Positions 1 to 9,652 of a stretch of DNA of 57,488 bases are shown in pieces (positions within the stretch are counted from its first letter, which is position 1; each line of letters starts with the position of its first letter). This DNA is from Aphanocapsa lilacina HA4352-LM1 (GTDB taxonomy: Bacteria; Cyanobacteriota; Cyanobacteriia; Gloeobacterales; Gloeobacteraceae). Made by a program: the position numbers and the translations under genes. The DNA lies in contig JAHHGR010000026.1 in assembly GCA_019359725.1 (NCBI GenBank), forward strand, positions 1 through 57,488. The letters run 5' to 3'. The notes under the pieces were generated by a model. That model did no database searches, was not told the DNA's origin, and worked only from the letters and a program-made list of their open reading frames with translations.

Positions 1-145
1 CCTCGCGGATGCCGGCCAGCATCAAAGTGGCCAGCGGGTAGTAGATCATCGGTTTGTCGTAGACGGGCAGCAGTTGTTTGCTGAGGCCCAGGGTGAGGGG
101 GTAGAGCCGCGTGCCCTTGCCCCCGGCCAATATGATCCCTTTCAT
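1..145 (-). CDS. rfbA: Glucose-1-phosphate thymidylyltransferase, N-terminal part
   Basis: The first 48 residues of a sugar nucleotidyltransferase are visible; the rest lies beyond the left edge. The start [20 protein letters not shown] carries the nucleotide-binding GG-x-GTRLYP signature, followed by [17 protein letters not shown], the pattern of RmlA/RfbA enzymes that make dTDP-glucose from dTTP and glucose-1-phosphate. It is the last visible gene of the minus-strand EPS block, 49 bp after the glycosidase-like gene, which fits supply of dTDP-sugars such as dTDP-rhamnose. A related uridylyl- or cytidylyltransferase is less likely because the [15 protein letters not shown] stretch is typical of RmlA. 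Confidence 0.85.
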   Translation of the reverse strand, partial: MKGIILAGGKGTRLYPLTLGLSKQLLPVYDKPMIYYPLATLMLAGIRE

Positions 146-194
146 CGCGCCAGTTTCCTCGGTGGTTGGGTAATGCAGGCTAGGCGTGTGCAGT

Positions 195-1697
195 TCACGG
201 CAAAGACAGGCGGGTAATGGAGTAAGGCGGAAGGTCCAGCTTGCCCGCGAAGCGGCCTTGGTTGCGGTTCAACGAGCCGCTGTTGCTCACCGGGGTCAGT
301 GGTGTCCCCAAAAGCTGCTCGAATCGGCCGTTGGCCAAAGCTGCGGGCAGGGCAAGTTGCCGTGAGCCCGCCGCAAGATTCAACAAAATAGCCTCCCGGC
401 GGCGGCCGTCGCTAAAACTCCACGCCGCCACCGACGGATAGGCAAATCCCCCACGCCCTTGCTGAGTGGGTAAGCCTGGAGCGCTCCACCTTTGAACGCT
501 GGTCATTCCCCGCAGGGCGTCGCCGACAAGCTGCAGCGCCCGGCCGCTCGCGGTCAAAGCGAAAGGCACCGTCGCGGGCGCTTCGGTGGGACTGGTAAAG
601 CCTGTCAGCCGAAAACCGCGATCGCTGCTGAAGATACTCGCAAACAGAGCATTGCCGATCAGGGCGTGGCACTGGATGAGGGTGATTTTGGGGTCGTCTG
701 TGAACAACAAGGTCGCTGCGGCCAGACCCAATCCATGCGTCCAGGTGCCGGGGAGCGGCTGACCCTGGTCGAAGAGGTTGTACTCGGTGATCCAGACTTC
801 CCGGTCGGGTTCGACCAGCGCCAGGCCGTTCTTTTGCAGTCTCGACCAGGCCGAAAAGGGCATTCCCAGCACCACGGCCACTTCGGCTGGGGAGTAACGC
901 ACCGGCAGCGCCTCGCGCGAGCGCTTGAACTGGGTATCACCGATTCCGCTGCTGTAGTAGTGGTGGATCGTCACCGCGTCGGCGCCCCGCAGGCGCGGAA
1001 GCAACTCGCGGTTCCACCCGGTCCAGCGCGGGTCGGAGGCTTGTTCCGGAACAGTGGAGGCACCCACCGCCGCAATCTTGGCTTTGGGAAAAGCCCGGCG
1101 GATGGCGGCACTCCAGCGGTTGGCTTCCAGGGCATAGTCTCTGGCGGAGGGAAAGGCGGCTTTGTGATCCCCTTGGCCGATGTAGTACTCGTTGCCCAGT
1201 TCCACGTACGCAACCGGCATGCCCAGTGCTTCGGCGCGGCGCAGCATCGCCAGCTGCTCTTCGAGGTTGGAAGTGAGCATGTTGACCACGAACAGGGGTT
1301 TGGCTCCTGCCGCTTTGAGGGCCGGCTGGAGATCCTCCAGGCGATTGGTATTGACTTTCGGCTCGATTCCGCGGTAGCTCGGGGGTAAATCCGCGCCGGA
1401 GACAAACCAGCCTTTGCGCCAGTCCCAGTAATTTGCTTCGGTACCGGCCGGGTAGCGCAGCGTCGAGGGCCGCAGCAAGGCGAGAGTCTGCAAAAACTGG
1501 GGCGTGGTCCAATCGACGCGGTAGAGCAAGTTGGCGCCGTTGTACCCAAAATAGTCGGCCGCCAACGCCCGCGGGCGACCCTCGGCCCGTAGGGAGGACA
1601 ACTCGGCCGAGGTACCGGCGGCCGGATAGAGCAGCGACCAGATCACCGCAAATGCGGCTGCCATCAGGCGATGGACTTGCGCGCCCGCTTCTTTCAA
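195..1697 (-). CDS. Secreted TIM-barrel glycoside hydrolase-like protein
   Basis: This 500-residue protein starts with a hydrophobic segment (about residues 10-30, ending near AGTSAEL) that looks like a signal peptide, so it probably acts in the periplasm or outside. The motif [14 protein letters not shown] (about residues 165-178) has the Asn-Glu pair of a clan-A acid/base site, and [12 protein letters not shown] (about 300-311) gives a plausible nucleophile Glu. Together they suggest a retaining glycosidase of the GH39/GH51/GH79 type. The start codon overlaps the stop of the upstream acetyltransferase by 4 bp, so the two are translationally coupled. A role in trimming the exported polymer is inference; I cannot name the substrate. 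Confidence 0.65.
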   Translation of the reverse strand: MKEAGAQVHRLMAAAFAVIWSLLYPAAGTSAELSSLRAEGRPRALAADYFGYNGANLLYRVDWTTPQFLQTLALLRPSTLRYPAGTEANYWDWRKGWFVSGADLPPSYRGIEPKVNTNRLEDLQPALKAAGAKPLFVVNMLTSNLEEQLAMLRRAEALGMPVAYVELGNEYYIGQGDHKAAFPSARDYALEANRWSAAIRRAFPKAKIAAVGASTVPEQASDPRWTGWNRELLPRLRGADAVTIHHYYSSGIGDTQFKRSREALPVRYSPAEVAVVLGMPFSAWSRLQKNGLALVEPDREVWITEYNLFDQGQPLPGTWTHGLGLAAATLLFTDDPKITLIQCHALIGNALFASIFSSDRGFRLTGFTSPTEAPATVPFALTASGRALQLVGDALRGMTSVQRWSAPGLPTQQGRGGFAYPSVAAWSFSDGRRREAILLNLAAGSRQLALPAALANGRFEQLLGTPLTPVSNSGSLNRNQGRFAGKLDLPPYSITRLSLP

Positions 1698-2209
1698 CAG
1701 TTGACTTCCTTTTTGCTCACATCTCTGGCCGGGTTGCCCACCATCACGGCCCCCTCGGGCACATCCTTGAGCACCACCGCCCCGGCACCGATCTTGGCGT
1801 TGTCGCCCACAGCAAGACCGCCGACGCGGTGCTCCCGGGAGATGATCAAGGCTCCGGCACCGATCAGTACGTTATCCCCGACCACGATATTGGGTCCACC
1901 GAGAGTGACATTCTGGAGGATCACGCAGCGATTGCCGATCACCGTGTCCGGATTGACAATCAATCCGCGCGCGTGCGCCAAAAACAACCCCGGCCCGATC
2001 TTCACCCGTGGACCGATCCACACGCCGTGCAAAAAGTCGTTGAGACGCACCGCCAGGTAGGCGACGGGCTTGAGACGGTGCCGGTAGCACCAGCTCGAGA
2101 ACCGGTAAAGTACCACGGCCGTGAACATCGGGTAGTACAAAAAACTCACCCACGAACCGCCATGGTGTTGGCGAAAGACTTCGATGTCTTCTTTTAAGTT
2201 CTCAAACAT
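1694..2209 (-). CDS. Hexapeptide-repeat serine acetyltransferase-like protein
   Basis: A 171-residue protein of the left-handed beta-helix acetyltransferase fold. From about residue 65 it shows imperfect hexapeptide repeats (IGPRVKIGPGLFLAHARG, VIGNRCVILQNVTLGG, VGDNVLIGAGALII, VGDNAKIGAGAVVLKDVP) and ends with the GNPAR motif usual in CysE/WcaB/LacA relatives. The N-terminal 60 residues resemble the short helical part of CysE-like proteins found in polysaccharide loci. A good ribosome site (AGGAG, 9 bases before ATG) supports this start. Position among glycosyltransferases points to O-acetylation of a sugar rather than serine acetylation for cysteine synthesis, but that is inference. Confidence 0.8.
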   Translation of the reverse strand: MFENLKEDIEVFRQHHGGSWVSFLYYPMFTAVVLYRFSSWCYRHRLKPVAYLAVRLNDFLHGVWIGPRVKIGPGLFLAHARGLIVNPDTVIGNRCVILQNVTLGGPNIVVGDNVLIGAGALIISREHRVGGLAVGDNAKIGAGAVVLKDVPEGAVMVGNPARDVSKKEVNC

Positions 2210-2272
2210 TGCCGGAATCTCCTGCTCATCGATTCAAGCGCTCGAAAAATGGTCACCGGGACGTCGCGGCGT

Positions 2273-3433
2273 TCAAGACGGGGTTTTGACACCGGCTTGC
2301 TCCTCGGCAGAAAAGACCGGTTGGGCCACGCTCGCTCGGCGGGCCGCCAGGGCGCGGTAGGCATCGGCCACCGCATCCCAGTCGTAGAACCGCTCGATGC
2401 GCCGCCGCAAAGCCCGGCTGCGATCCGGCGATTGCACCGCCCGGCGCAAGTCCGCAGCCAGCGTCGCCACGGTGAAGTACTCGCCGTCCTCACCGAGCGC
2501 TTCGCGGCTGAAGGGGGTGTCGACGGCGAGCACCCGTGGGCAAGACTGCATCGCTTCGAGCAAGGCCGGATTGGTGCCGCCCACCGAATTGCCGTGGATG
2601 TACACCGCGCAGTGGCGGCGCAGCACTGTTAACACCTGCGCGTCGTACTGCGCGCTGCACACCTGCACGCTCGATCCCGCCTGGGAGGCCAGGTGTTGAA
2701 GTTTGAGCCCGTAGGCCGTGTCGTGGGAATAGCCAACGGCCAGATGCTTGTAACCTTGGGCGGAGAGCCCAGATTCGACAAAGGCGGAGGCCGCTTCGGC
2801 GGGCAGATTGTCCGGCTCGATGCGGGTAATCTGCAGACAGAACTTTCCCGCTTCGACGCCATACTGGCGAAGGATTTCGGCGCTGCGGGAGGCAGGGACC
2901 TCCGGCAGCCGGGGAACACCGTACGGAATGAACACGGAAGTGGCCCCGAAGCGCCTTCTGTAATACAGACTCAGTTCTCTAGAGTCAGAAATCAGGTCGC
3001 AAAACTTGGCAATCACGGCGGAGGCGAGAAAATAATAGAGCTTGAATGGAGCCGACCATTTGGGCCGCCGCCATTCGAGACCGTCGGTGTTGACGCTCAT
3101 CGGAATGCCCGAGAGCAAGGTGATCAAAATGCCCGGGAGGTTGGCGTTGTTGAACCAGAAGACATAGTCGTAGCGCCTGCGGTTGGCCAACAAGAACAAA
3201 CCGGTCTGAATCGAGGAGATGAATGTGTCGAGGCTCTTTTTGTGGGCACCCTCGACGTAAATCAGCCGACGCCCCTCGCTGTGCTCAAGCTTCTGTGGAT
3301 ACATGCGCGCCCTGCAAAAGACTTCACACTCGACCCCTTCGGTGGTCAATCGGGCTGTGATCTCCTGTACCGCGGTCTCGAAGCCACCGTACTTCGCGGG
3401 AAGTCCGCGCGTCCCACAAAACGCAATGCGCAT
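2273..3433 (-). CDS. DUF1972-type glycosyltransferase (GT4-like)
   Basis: A 386-residue protein starting MRIAFCGTRGLPAKYGGFET, the hallmark N-terminus of DUF1972 glycosyltransferases (rhamnosyltransferase-like members of GT4). It has a two-Rossmann layout. The acceptor half carries KYGGFETAVQEI and the donor half has a conserved GTNPALLEAMQSC segment (about residues 285-297), the usual nucleotide-sugar region. GGAG six bases before the ATG supports the start. It lies 63 bp upstream of the acetyltransferase and follows another GT4 gene. It probably adds one sugar of the EPS repeat in the cytoplasm; donor and acceptor are not readable from sequence. Confidence 0.85.
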   Translation of the reverse strand: MRIAFCGTRGLPAKYGGFETAVQEITARLTTEGVECEVFCRARMYPQKLEHSEGRRLIYVEGAHKKSLDTFISSIQTGLFLLANRRRYDYVFWFNNANLPGILITLLSGIPMSVNTDGLEWRRPKWSAPFKLYYFLASAVIAKFCDLISDSRELSLYYRRRFGATSVFIPYGVPRLPEVPASRSAEILRQYGVEAGKFCLQITRIEPDNLPAEAASAFVESGLSAQGYKHLAVGYSHDTAYGLKLQHLASQAGSSVQVCSAQYDAQVLTVLRRHCAVYIHGNSVGGTNPALLEAMQSCPRVLAVDTPFSREALGEDGEYFTVATLAADLRRAVQSPDRSRALRRRIERFYDWDAVADAYRALAARRASVAQPVFSAEEQAGVKTPS

Positions 3434-3490
3434 CTTTATCTCCAGTAATAACTACAAATAGCAGTTAAGTATGTGCTCAAAGCAGCTCTG

Positions 3491-4702
3491 CTAGAGTACT
3501 TTGCTGTAGACGTCGAGGATTTGTTCGTAGTGGCGCTCCTCGCTGAAGCGCCGCTCGACTTTTTCGCGACCGGCCAGGCCCATCGACCGGGTTTGCTCCC
3601 GGTCGGCGAGGGCGGCGAGCAACCGCCCGCGCAACGCTTCAACATCCCCCGCGGCAAAGAGCCAGCCGTCGCTTTCGGGGTCCACCAATTCCGGGATTCC
3701 GCCGATGTCCGAGCCGATCACCGGCCGGCTGTGGGCGTACGCCTCCAGCACCGACATCGGGCAGTTCTCGTACCACTGCGAGGGCAGCACGCACGCCAGG
3801 CTGCCCCCGATGAGCCGCTGCAGCTCTTTGCCGCCCTTGGGACCGAGAAGTCGGATGTGGGAAAGCCCGCGCCGCTCGACGAGCGCCTCGGCCTCGGCGC
3901 GCGCCTCCCCCTCCCCGACGATCAACAGCGGTGTCCGCCCGAGCGGTGCCGCCGCTTCGATGAGCGTGAAAATCCCCTTAAGCCGTTCCACGCGGCCGAA
4001 GTACAGAAAGTACTCCCCCGGCTCGGGGTTGACAGCGATCTGCGAGACATCCACGAAGTTGTGCACGGTGCTCATCTTCTCGGCCGGGACGCCGAGTTCG
4101 GCGAGCTTGCGGCGCTGGAAGTGGCTGACCGTGATGAAGCGGTCGATGTGGTCGACGACTCCGCCCAAAAGCCGGGCGTGGTAGGCCTCGGCGGCGCTGA
4201 GCAGCGAACGGGCGAGCGAGCCGCGGTTGCAGCGCCCGGCGACCGCCCGCCAGTAGTCCTTGCCGTCGCACGCCTGGCAGAGCCGTCCTTGGGCGTCGAT
4301 AAGCGTGGAGACTGGGCAGGCCAGGCGGTACTCGTGCAAAGTCTGGACCACCGGGATGCCGGCGCGGCGCAGCACCGGCAAAATCGAGGTGGTCAGCTGC
4401 CCGTAGTAGATGTGCAGGTGGGCGAGGCGGGGGCGGTGCTCGGCGAGCAGGCGGGCGAGGGCGAGGGCGGCGGGGCGGGAGTGGACGAAACGCACGAGGT
4501 CGGCCGGGGAAGGGGAGGCGAAGTCGACCGGGTCGGGGAAGTAAGGAGCGAAGGGGGTGGGCAGGTTCTCGCGGTGGCGGGCGGCGAAGGGGATCACCCG
4601 GTGGCCCTTCTTTTCGAGCAAGGCGGCGAGCGAGAAAAAGTAGCGATCGGAGCCGCCGCGGACGAAGTAGTTTTGCGAGACCTTCAGCACGGTGGAGGGC
4701 AT
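3491..4702 (-). CDS. Glycosyltransferase family 4
   Basis: A 403-residue GT-B glycosyltransferase. The open frame extends 79 codons further upstream, but that stretch is low-complexity and belongs opposite the neighbouring gene; ATG at 4702 has GGGAG seven bases upstream and begins MPSTVLKVSQNYFVRGGSDRY. GT4 features are the early RGGSDRY glycine turn, LHEYRLACPV in the N-terminal half, FLYFGRVERLKGI at the inter-domain start, and a donor-site E-x7-E (SVLEAYAHSRPVIGSDIGGIPE). A Cys pair near CQACDGKDYW is common in polysaccharide GT4 proteins. It sits within the EPS cluster and likely extends the lipid-linked repeat. Confidence 0.88.
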   Translation of the reverse strand: MPSTVLKVSQNYFVRGGSDRYFFSLAALLEKKGHRVIPFAARHRENLPTPFAPYFPDPVDFASPSPADLVRFVHSRPAALALARLLAEHRPRLAHLHIYYGQLTTSILPVLRRAGIPVVQTLHEYRLACPVSTLIDAQGRLCQACDGKDYWRAVAGRCNRGSLARSLLSAAEAYHARLLGGVVDHIDRFITVSHFQRRKLAELGVPAEKMSTVHNFVDVSQIAVNPEPGEYFLYFGRVERLKGIFTLIEAAAPLGRTPLLIVGEGEARAEAEALVERRGLSHIRLLGPKGGKELQRLIGGSLACVLPSQWYENCPMSVLEAYAHSRPVIGSDIGGIPELVDPESDGWLFAAGDVEALRGRLLAALADREQTRSMGLAGREKVERRFSEERHYEQILDVYSKVL

Positions 4703-4772
4703 GGGCGGGCTCCCAACGAAGAATGGGCCCCGGGGTGCCCGAGGCGAAACAGTGGCACGCGAGCCACCGGGA

Positions 4773-6704
4773 TCAAGGCGCGCTTTTGAGGACCTGGAAG
4801 TTGTCGTAGACAACCTGTACCGCAGGGGCGTCCTTGCTGTAGGCCATGATCCCGGCGCGGCTGCGCCGGTCGAAGTAGCGGCCTTTGTCCGCCCCGGCAA
4901 GCGTGACGGTGCCGGGCAGCAGCACCTGCCCCGTGTCAAACGTCGGGTAGATCGCTCTGTAAGCCGCCCGGACCGTGCCGGCTGTCGGGTCGGCTATCAA
5001 GAACACTTCCAACGACTGCAGCGAAGCGGGATCGGTGAGGGTGATCGTGCTTAGCGAAGTGCCAACGGCCCGGCGCTCCTGGTAGAACTCGACGCCGACG
5101 GCGCCGGGGGCAGTGGCCCGGCCAACCACTTTGACAAAGTTGTCCTGGTCCGGTCCGAGAAAAATACCGGCCTGCTGATAGGGTGGCGTGTTGAGTTGTG
5201 AGAGCGGTCCGAGGATCTTGGCGCTGGCGGTAAAGGGGATCGAGCGGCCATCGAAGGCCAACTGCAACCCATTGACAAGGGTGTTGTCGGTGCGGCTGGG
5301 GCTGGAGTTGGTGGTGGTGACGTTGAGAGTGCCGGTATTGCTGAAATCGAGTCTGAGCAGATTGGGGTCGTAGGAAACCACCGAGGAGAACGTATCGCTG
5401 CTGTTGCGCTGGGCACTAAGAAAACCGAGGCCCTGGCCATTGGCATCCACCAGGCTGTTGGAGACCGAGGAGCGAAAATAGAGCACCAGCTTGGAGGCGC
5501 CGGGGGCGGGGGCGACGACGGCCGGGTCGAGGCCGGAGTTTTCGGGCCGTGCGTTGGTGAGCAAGAAGACCCCGTCGTTGTAATCAAAATTCTTGGGATT
5601 GCTGGGTCCAGGCTGAACATTGCCCGGATCGGCCACGGCGTACCAACTGTTGGCAATTAATCGACCGAGACTGTCGCGGGCAGGATACAGCCGCCAGTTG
5701 TGCAATAAGTCGGGCTTATTGAGGGTGTCGTCGGTGTAGGTGTCGACGTGATAGAGAGTAAAAGCGCTGTTGGGATACTCGGCAGTGTTGCCTGTGCTCG
5801 GTGTGACACTGGTAGCCCCAAAGTCGAGCGTCACATTGGGCAAGAGCTTCTGGTTCTCACCGCCGTTCTCGTCTGTTCCACCTACGAAAGCGTAGATGGA
5901 ACTATTGTTGCCGTTGGTGCCTGCTTTGGCATAGTAGTTGGTATATCCGCTCACATTGGTGCTGCGGCCCGCATATCTGCCCAGCGGCCACACGTATACA
6001 GGTTTGCTCGAATCGGCGCGCACCCAGTACGGAGAATAGACCTCTTCTCCAAGCCACTTTTTGGCACCGCTAGGATTGATGCTTTCTGAACCCACTACAG
6101 TGCCGAAGCCAAAAGTGCGGGCAATCTCAGCAATTGCAGGCTCGAAACTGCCTTCGAAGTTGGCGGCGTTGAGCCCGGCCAATTGCACCTTGGCGCTGGG
6201 CAAAGTCGGGTCGTCCGAGTTGATGGTCAAAGTGGCATAGTTCTCGCCGTTGGTGGTGTGGGTGGGACTGCCTGAGATCACACTCGACACGCGCTGGGGA
6301 GCAAACTGAATGGATAGATTCAAAGAAGCGCCGGGAGCAAGGGTCGACGGCAGTGCCGGGGTGTTGAGAATCTGAAAGTCACCGGGGCGCTGATAATCGC
6401 CGGTTCTCCCGCTCACCGCGTTGGCGGCTTCCTCCGAATTGCCGAGCAACAGACTGTTGATCGTCAGAGGGCCAGAACCGGAGTTGGTCAGCGTGATCGA
6501 CTTTGCAGCCAATATTTTTCCCCGGGTTGTGCCAAAAACCACCCGATTCTTGACGATATCGGCCTCGGGCGTCTTCAGCAGCAGTTTGCCCGTGGGCTGG
6601 GCGCGAGAAGGGAACGCGTCCACAAAGCCCATCCACAAAAAGCTCACCCATGCCACAGGTAGGAGAGTATACATCAATCGCGACCGGACTTTCCCAACGT
6701 TCAT
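4773..6704 (-). CDS. Large secreted protein with choice-of-anchor D-like domain
   Basis: A 643-residue protein with an N-terminal signal sequence (residues about 10-35, ending SRAQP). The first third (about 45-185) looks like an immunoglobulin-like choice-of-anchor D/ASH repeat: ITLTNSGSGPLTINSLLL, then LTINSDDPTLPSAKVQLAG. The middle is rich in Gly, Asn, Thr and Ser and I do not recognise it; the C-terminal part (about 450-640) resembles a beta-sandwich of the lectin or LamG type. AAGG eight bases before ATG supports the start. It lies between a GT4 and an oxygenase gene inside the EPS block, so it may bind the exported polymer. Function is inferred only from this setting. Confidence 0.6.
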   Translation of the reverse strand: MNVGKVRSRLMYTLLPVAWVSFLWMGFVDAFPSRAQPTGKLLLKTPEADIVKNRVVFGTTRGKILAAKSITLTNSGSGPLTINSLLLGNSEEAANAVSGRTGDYQRPGDFQILNTPALPSTLAPGASLNLSIQFAPQRVSSVISGSPTHTTNGENYATLTINSDDPTLPSAKVQLAGLNAANFEGSFEPAIAEIARTFGFGTVVGSESINPSGAKKWLGEEVYSPYWVRADSSKPVYVWPLGRYAGRSTNVSGYTNYYAKAGTNGNNSSIYAFVGGTDENGGENQKLLPNVTLDFGATSVTPSTGNTAEYPNSAFTLYHVDTYTDDTLNKPDLLHNWRLYPARDSLGRLIANSWYAVADPGNVQPGPSNPKNFDYNDGVFLLTNARPENSGLDPAVVAPAPGASKLVLYFRSSVSNSLVDANGQGLGFLSAQRNSSDTFSSVVSYDPNLLRLDFSNTGTLNVTTTNSSPSRTDNTLVNGLQLAFDGRSIPFTASAKILGPLSQLNTPPYQQAGIFLGPDQDNFVKVVGRATAPGAVGVEFYQERRAVGTSLSTITLTDPASLQSLEVFLIADPTAGTVRAAYRAIYPTFDTGQVLLPGTVTLAGADKGRYFDRRSRAGIMAYSKDAPAVQVVYDNFQVLKSAP

Positions 6705-6779
6705 ATTCAGGCCTTCTGGTGAAAAATATCCATGGTTCTACCGCTCGGCTCGCCCCAGGTACAGCCGCTGACCACCCGT

Positions 6780-7685
6780 TCAGGACAGGGGAAGTTGCGC
6801 TTTATCCGGCACTCGGTCTCGATTTCCAACTTCAGCTTCCACTTCCCTTTGCCACATGTCAAAGGGTCTGCCGTCCCAATGTTTGGAGGGAATAAAGTTC
6901 AGGATCAGTGCCCATCGCGGATTTTGGTTGTAACCACCCTGATGGGCAATCAACTGATTTGACAATGTTAGCGTGCCTGCTTGGCCAAGTATCGGTTTAC
7001 TTTGTTGCTCACTATAGAAAAGAACCATGTCTCCAAATTTGTCGGAGCGCGTATACTTTTCGTGACTCCAGCGTAGGGTCTTCCACCGCACATACAACAA
7101 ATTAACCAACTTGCGCACTGCATGGCGATGGGAATAAGGAACAACGTTGTAAGGACCATCCTCTAGCCCGTTGACGTCATTCAGGTAGACAAACGCTTTA
7201 TAGCGCAAAGTCAAGCCGTCGGTGTGCAACCGCCTCTTGGTGGTACTGTCGGGCATATCCAGTTGAATGACGGCACTCTGCGCCACCAAACGTTCGCCGG
7301 TTCGCTCCTCGAGCATCCGCTGCACCTTGCTTAACAGCTGCGAAAAGCGCGGGTCCAGCTTTTGAACATTGATAAACTGAACAACACCGAGGTTAACATC
7401 TCGGATCTCAGATCGATAATTGACATAACACTTGCCACCGTCTCCGTCGCTGTTTCGATAGTTTTGCTCGGGGATAATGTAACTTTCACCCCTTAAATAC
7501 TCTTTGGCAAAATCTACAATTCTGCTGCAGTCCTGGCTGCCCAGAAAAGCAGGAATAACCTCGTAACCATTGCGGGTGAATGTATTGATTGGCTGGCGGT
7601 AGACATCAAAAGCAGCTACAAGAATTTCAGCGCTCATGCGGAAATAATTACGTAAGTACTTAGCCACCTTTGTCAGTTTGTGCAT
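6780..7685 (-). CDS. Phytanoyl-CoA dioxygenase (PhyH)-like 2OG/Fe(II) oxygenase
   Basis: About 301 residues from ATG 7685 (MHKLTKVAKYLRNYF); an in-frame ATG at 7766 would add 27 residues that look non-coding. The core has RLHTDGLTLRYKAFVYLNDV, with His and Asp in the H-x-D metal motif, and GPYNVVPYSHRH. Downstream NQLIAHQGGYNQNPRWALI supplies the second His and an Arg for 2-oxoglutarate. This is the jelly-roll pattern of PhyH-family Fe(II)/2-oxoglutarate hydroxylases. Such enzymes occur in polysaccharide and natural-product loci and hydroxylate small molecules or sugar-linked groups. Its substrate here is unknown. It is divergent from the TIG-repeat gene. Confidence 0.7.
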   Translation of the reverse strand: MHKLTKVAKYLRNYFRMSAEILVAAFDVYRQPINTFTRNGYEVIPAFLGSQDCSRIVDFAKEYLRGESYIIPEQNYRNSDGDGGKCYVNYRSEIRDVNLGVVQFINVQKLDPRFSQLLSKVQRMLEERTGERLVAQSAVIQLDMPDSTTKRRLHTDGLTLRYKAFVYLNDVNGLEDGPYNVVPYSHRHAVRKLVNLLYVRWKTLRWSHEKYTRSDKFGDMVLFYSEQQSKPILGQAGTLTLSNQLIAHQGGYNQNPRWALILNFIPSKHWDGRPFDMWQREVEAEVGNRDRVPDKAQLPLS

Positions 7686-7994
7686 TGTTCGACTTGACCT
7701 ACTGAGGGAAGTTATTCTAGGGCAATTGCTCTTGCGGGTAAAACACTGAACTGTATTTACCCGCATTTTACCCTTTTTGCGGGAATTTTCTGCACTTTCG
7801 TATATTCTGCGATAGCTTTTCCCAAGCAGAGATCGATATTTCGGATTCTCTATTTTGTTTTCTGGTTTCCCTTCCTGCTAAAAGCCTGAGATTGGTTTTA
7901 GATTAGTCGCTTATGCGAAAGTGCATTTCAGGTTTTGTGGCTGTTCGCGTTCTTGCTAATGGTTTGTTAAATCAACAGAATTTCTGGGGGGTTT
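7686..7994. promoter_or_regulatory. Divergent intergenic region between oxygenase and TIG-repeat gene
   Basis: 309 bp, noticeably more AT-rich than its surroundings, separating the two divergently read genes. On the plus strand TTGCGG (7777-7782) and TATATT (7801-7806) lie 18 bases apart and could form a promoter for the TIG-repeat gene, leaving a leader of about 180 bases. A run of G (about 7985-7990) just upstream of the ATG at 7995 can serve as ribosome site. No coding frame in it looks genuine. Confidence 0.35.
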
Positions 7995-9647
7995 ATGCGC
8001 CTCAAGTTAGTGTTTGCTTGCGGATTTTCAGTGTTTTTTGCACTAAATACCGTGCAGTTGCCGGAGCGCTTCTTTGCTCCGTTTGTCAATCAGCCTTATG
8101 CCTGGGCAGGCTCGCCTCCGGCAATCAGCAGTTTCTCGCCCACCAGCGGCGGTCCGGGCACCCAGGTGACCATCAACGGCAGCAACTTCGACGAACTTGA
8201 AAACATCAACTTCAACGGTGCCTACGCAGCCTACATTTGGGTGTCCTCCACTCAGTTGAAAGCGACAGTGCCGTCAGGAGCAACCACCGGTAAGATCCAG
8301 GTGAAAACGAGTGCCGGTTCGGCCAGTAGCGCCAGTCAATTTACGGTGCCTGGGGTGATCAGCAGTTTCTCGCCCGCCAGTGGCCCGGTCGGCACATCGG
8401 TGACCATCAACGGCACTGGCTTTAGCAACAGTGTCAGTTCCGTAAAATTTGGAAACGGCTACGTGAGCTTTGTGCGCGAATCTGCCAGCAAGATTGAAGC
8501 TTTGATCAATACCAGTGCCACCACCGGCAAGATCACCGTCAACAATGGCGGAACCTCCCTCAGCAGTTCCGGAACCTTTACGGTGACGACACTTCAGCCG
8601 AGAGTGGATAGCTTCTCGCCAACGAACGGTCCGCCGGGTACGAAAGTTGTCATCAAGGGAGCAAACTTTATCAATGTGACCTCGGTTAAAATCGGCAGCA
8701 TCTACCTTGCCTTTACAGTCGATTCTGAGACCCAGATCACAGCCACGACCAAAACCGGCAACGTCAGCGGGAAGATCACACTCACCACCCTTGAAAATGG
8801 TTCGGCCAGCAGTTCGGGCAGTTTCACCAGCGACCCGCCCAAGCTCACAAGCTTTTCGCCTACAAGCGGCTCGGCGTATCCTGTGACTACGGTCACCATC
8901 AACGGCCTCAACCTGGTAGGGATCAACGGCGTTTCCTTTGACGGCGCCCCGACTAGTTACCGGATCTTCTCCGACAAAAAGCTCGAAGCTGAAGTTCCCT
9001 GCCCCGCGCGCACCGGCAAAATCTCGGTCAAAACCTTTGCTGGGACCATCTACAGCACAGCCAACTTTGGGGTCCAAGACGCCGGGGTTCCCGAGGACGT
9101 CCCGACCCCGATCGCCTGTCTGGTGACGCCGACCACCCCTCCCTCAGGCTTCAACGCCGCAACCTATTGGGCAGTGGCCCTCGTCGATACGGCCAAATCG
9201 GGCACCGGTTCGGTCGAAGTCGCCTACACCCAACTGTGGTGCACCATCGACGGGGTCGATACCAAACTGGCGGATGATGTCGGTACGCTGTTCGGGGGGC
9301 TTTTCTCCCGCGACACCTGGGACGGCGCCCCCGTCTCCACCCCAATGCCCTGGACATACAATCCCACCAACAATTCGGCTATCGTCTATCCTTCTGAGAA
9401 CCCGGATTTGTTTTACCACTGGTACATGCCCACGCCCCGCGCCTCCTGGCCTACCGACGCTTCGGTGACCGGCTGCCGGGTCAAGACGCGGGTGAAGATT
9501 TCCGGTTCGGCGCTGTTACAGATGGGGGGGGACTGGTGGTTGAGCTCGACTGCCGCCTGGAACGGCGAACAGGTCAACAACCGGGCCATGGGCAATACCA
9601 ACTGGTATTTTCCCAATGGGGAATGGCAGGATATTACCTTCCCCTGA
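7995..9647 (+). CDS. Secreted IPT/TIG-repeat protein
   Basis: A 550-residue exported protein. Residues 1-40 form a signal peptide ending near AYAWA. Four IPT/TIG immunoglobulin-like repeats follow, starting near residues 43, 119, 203 and 282, each opening with a variant of ISSFSPTSGGPGT and containing VTINGSNF or VTINGTGF. Such repeats are found in cell-surface and carbohydrate-binding proteins. The C-terminal 180 residues are Trp-rich (TYWAVALVDTAKSG, TQLWCTIDGVDT, GGDWWLSSTAAWNGEQ) and unrecognised. It is the only plus-strand gene inside the EPS block and has its own terminator. A surface or matrix role is inference. Confidence 0.75.
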   Translation: MRLKLVFACGFSVFFALNTVQLPERFFAPFVNQPYAWAGSPPAISSFSPTSGGPGTQVTINGSNFDELENINFNGAYAAYIWVSSTQLKATVPSGATTGKIQVKTSAGSASSASQFTVPGVISSFSPASGPVGTSVTINGTGFSNSVSSVKFGNGYVSFVRESASKIEALINTSATTGKITVNNGGTSLSSSGTFTVTTLQPRVDSFSPTNGPPGTKVVIKGANFINVTSVKIGSIYLAFTVDSETQITATTKTGNVSGKITLTTLENGSASSSGSFTSDPPKLTSFSPTSGSAYPVTTVTINGLNLVGINGVSFDGAPTSYRIFSDKKLEAEVPCPARTGKISVKTFAGTIYSTANFGVQDAGVPEDVPTPIACLVTPTTPPSGFNAATYWAVALVDTAKSGTGSVEVAYTQLWCTIDGVDTKLADDVGTLFGGLFSRDTWDGAPVSTPMPWTYNPTNNSAIVYPSENPDLFYHWYMPTPRASWPTDASVTGCRVKTRVKISGSALLQMGGDWWLSSTAAWNGEQVNNRAMGNTNWYFPNGEWQDITFP

Positions 9648-9652
9648 CGCCT

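Noticed and set aside
3473..4789. 438-codon open frame on the plus strand opposite the GT4 gene
   Set aside because: It is a shadow of the minus-strand GT4; it has no ribosome site and no recognisable domain.
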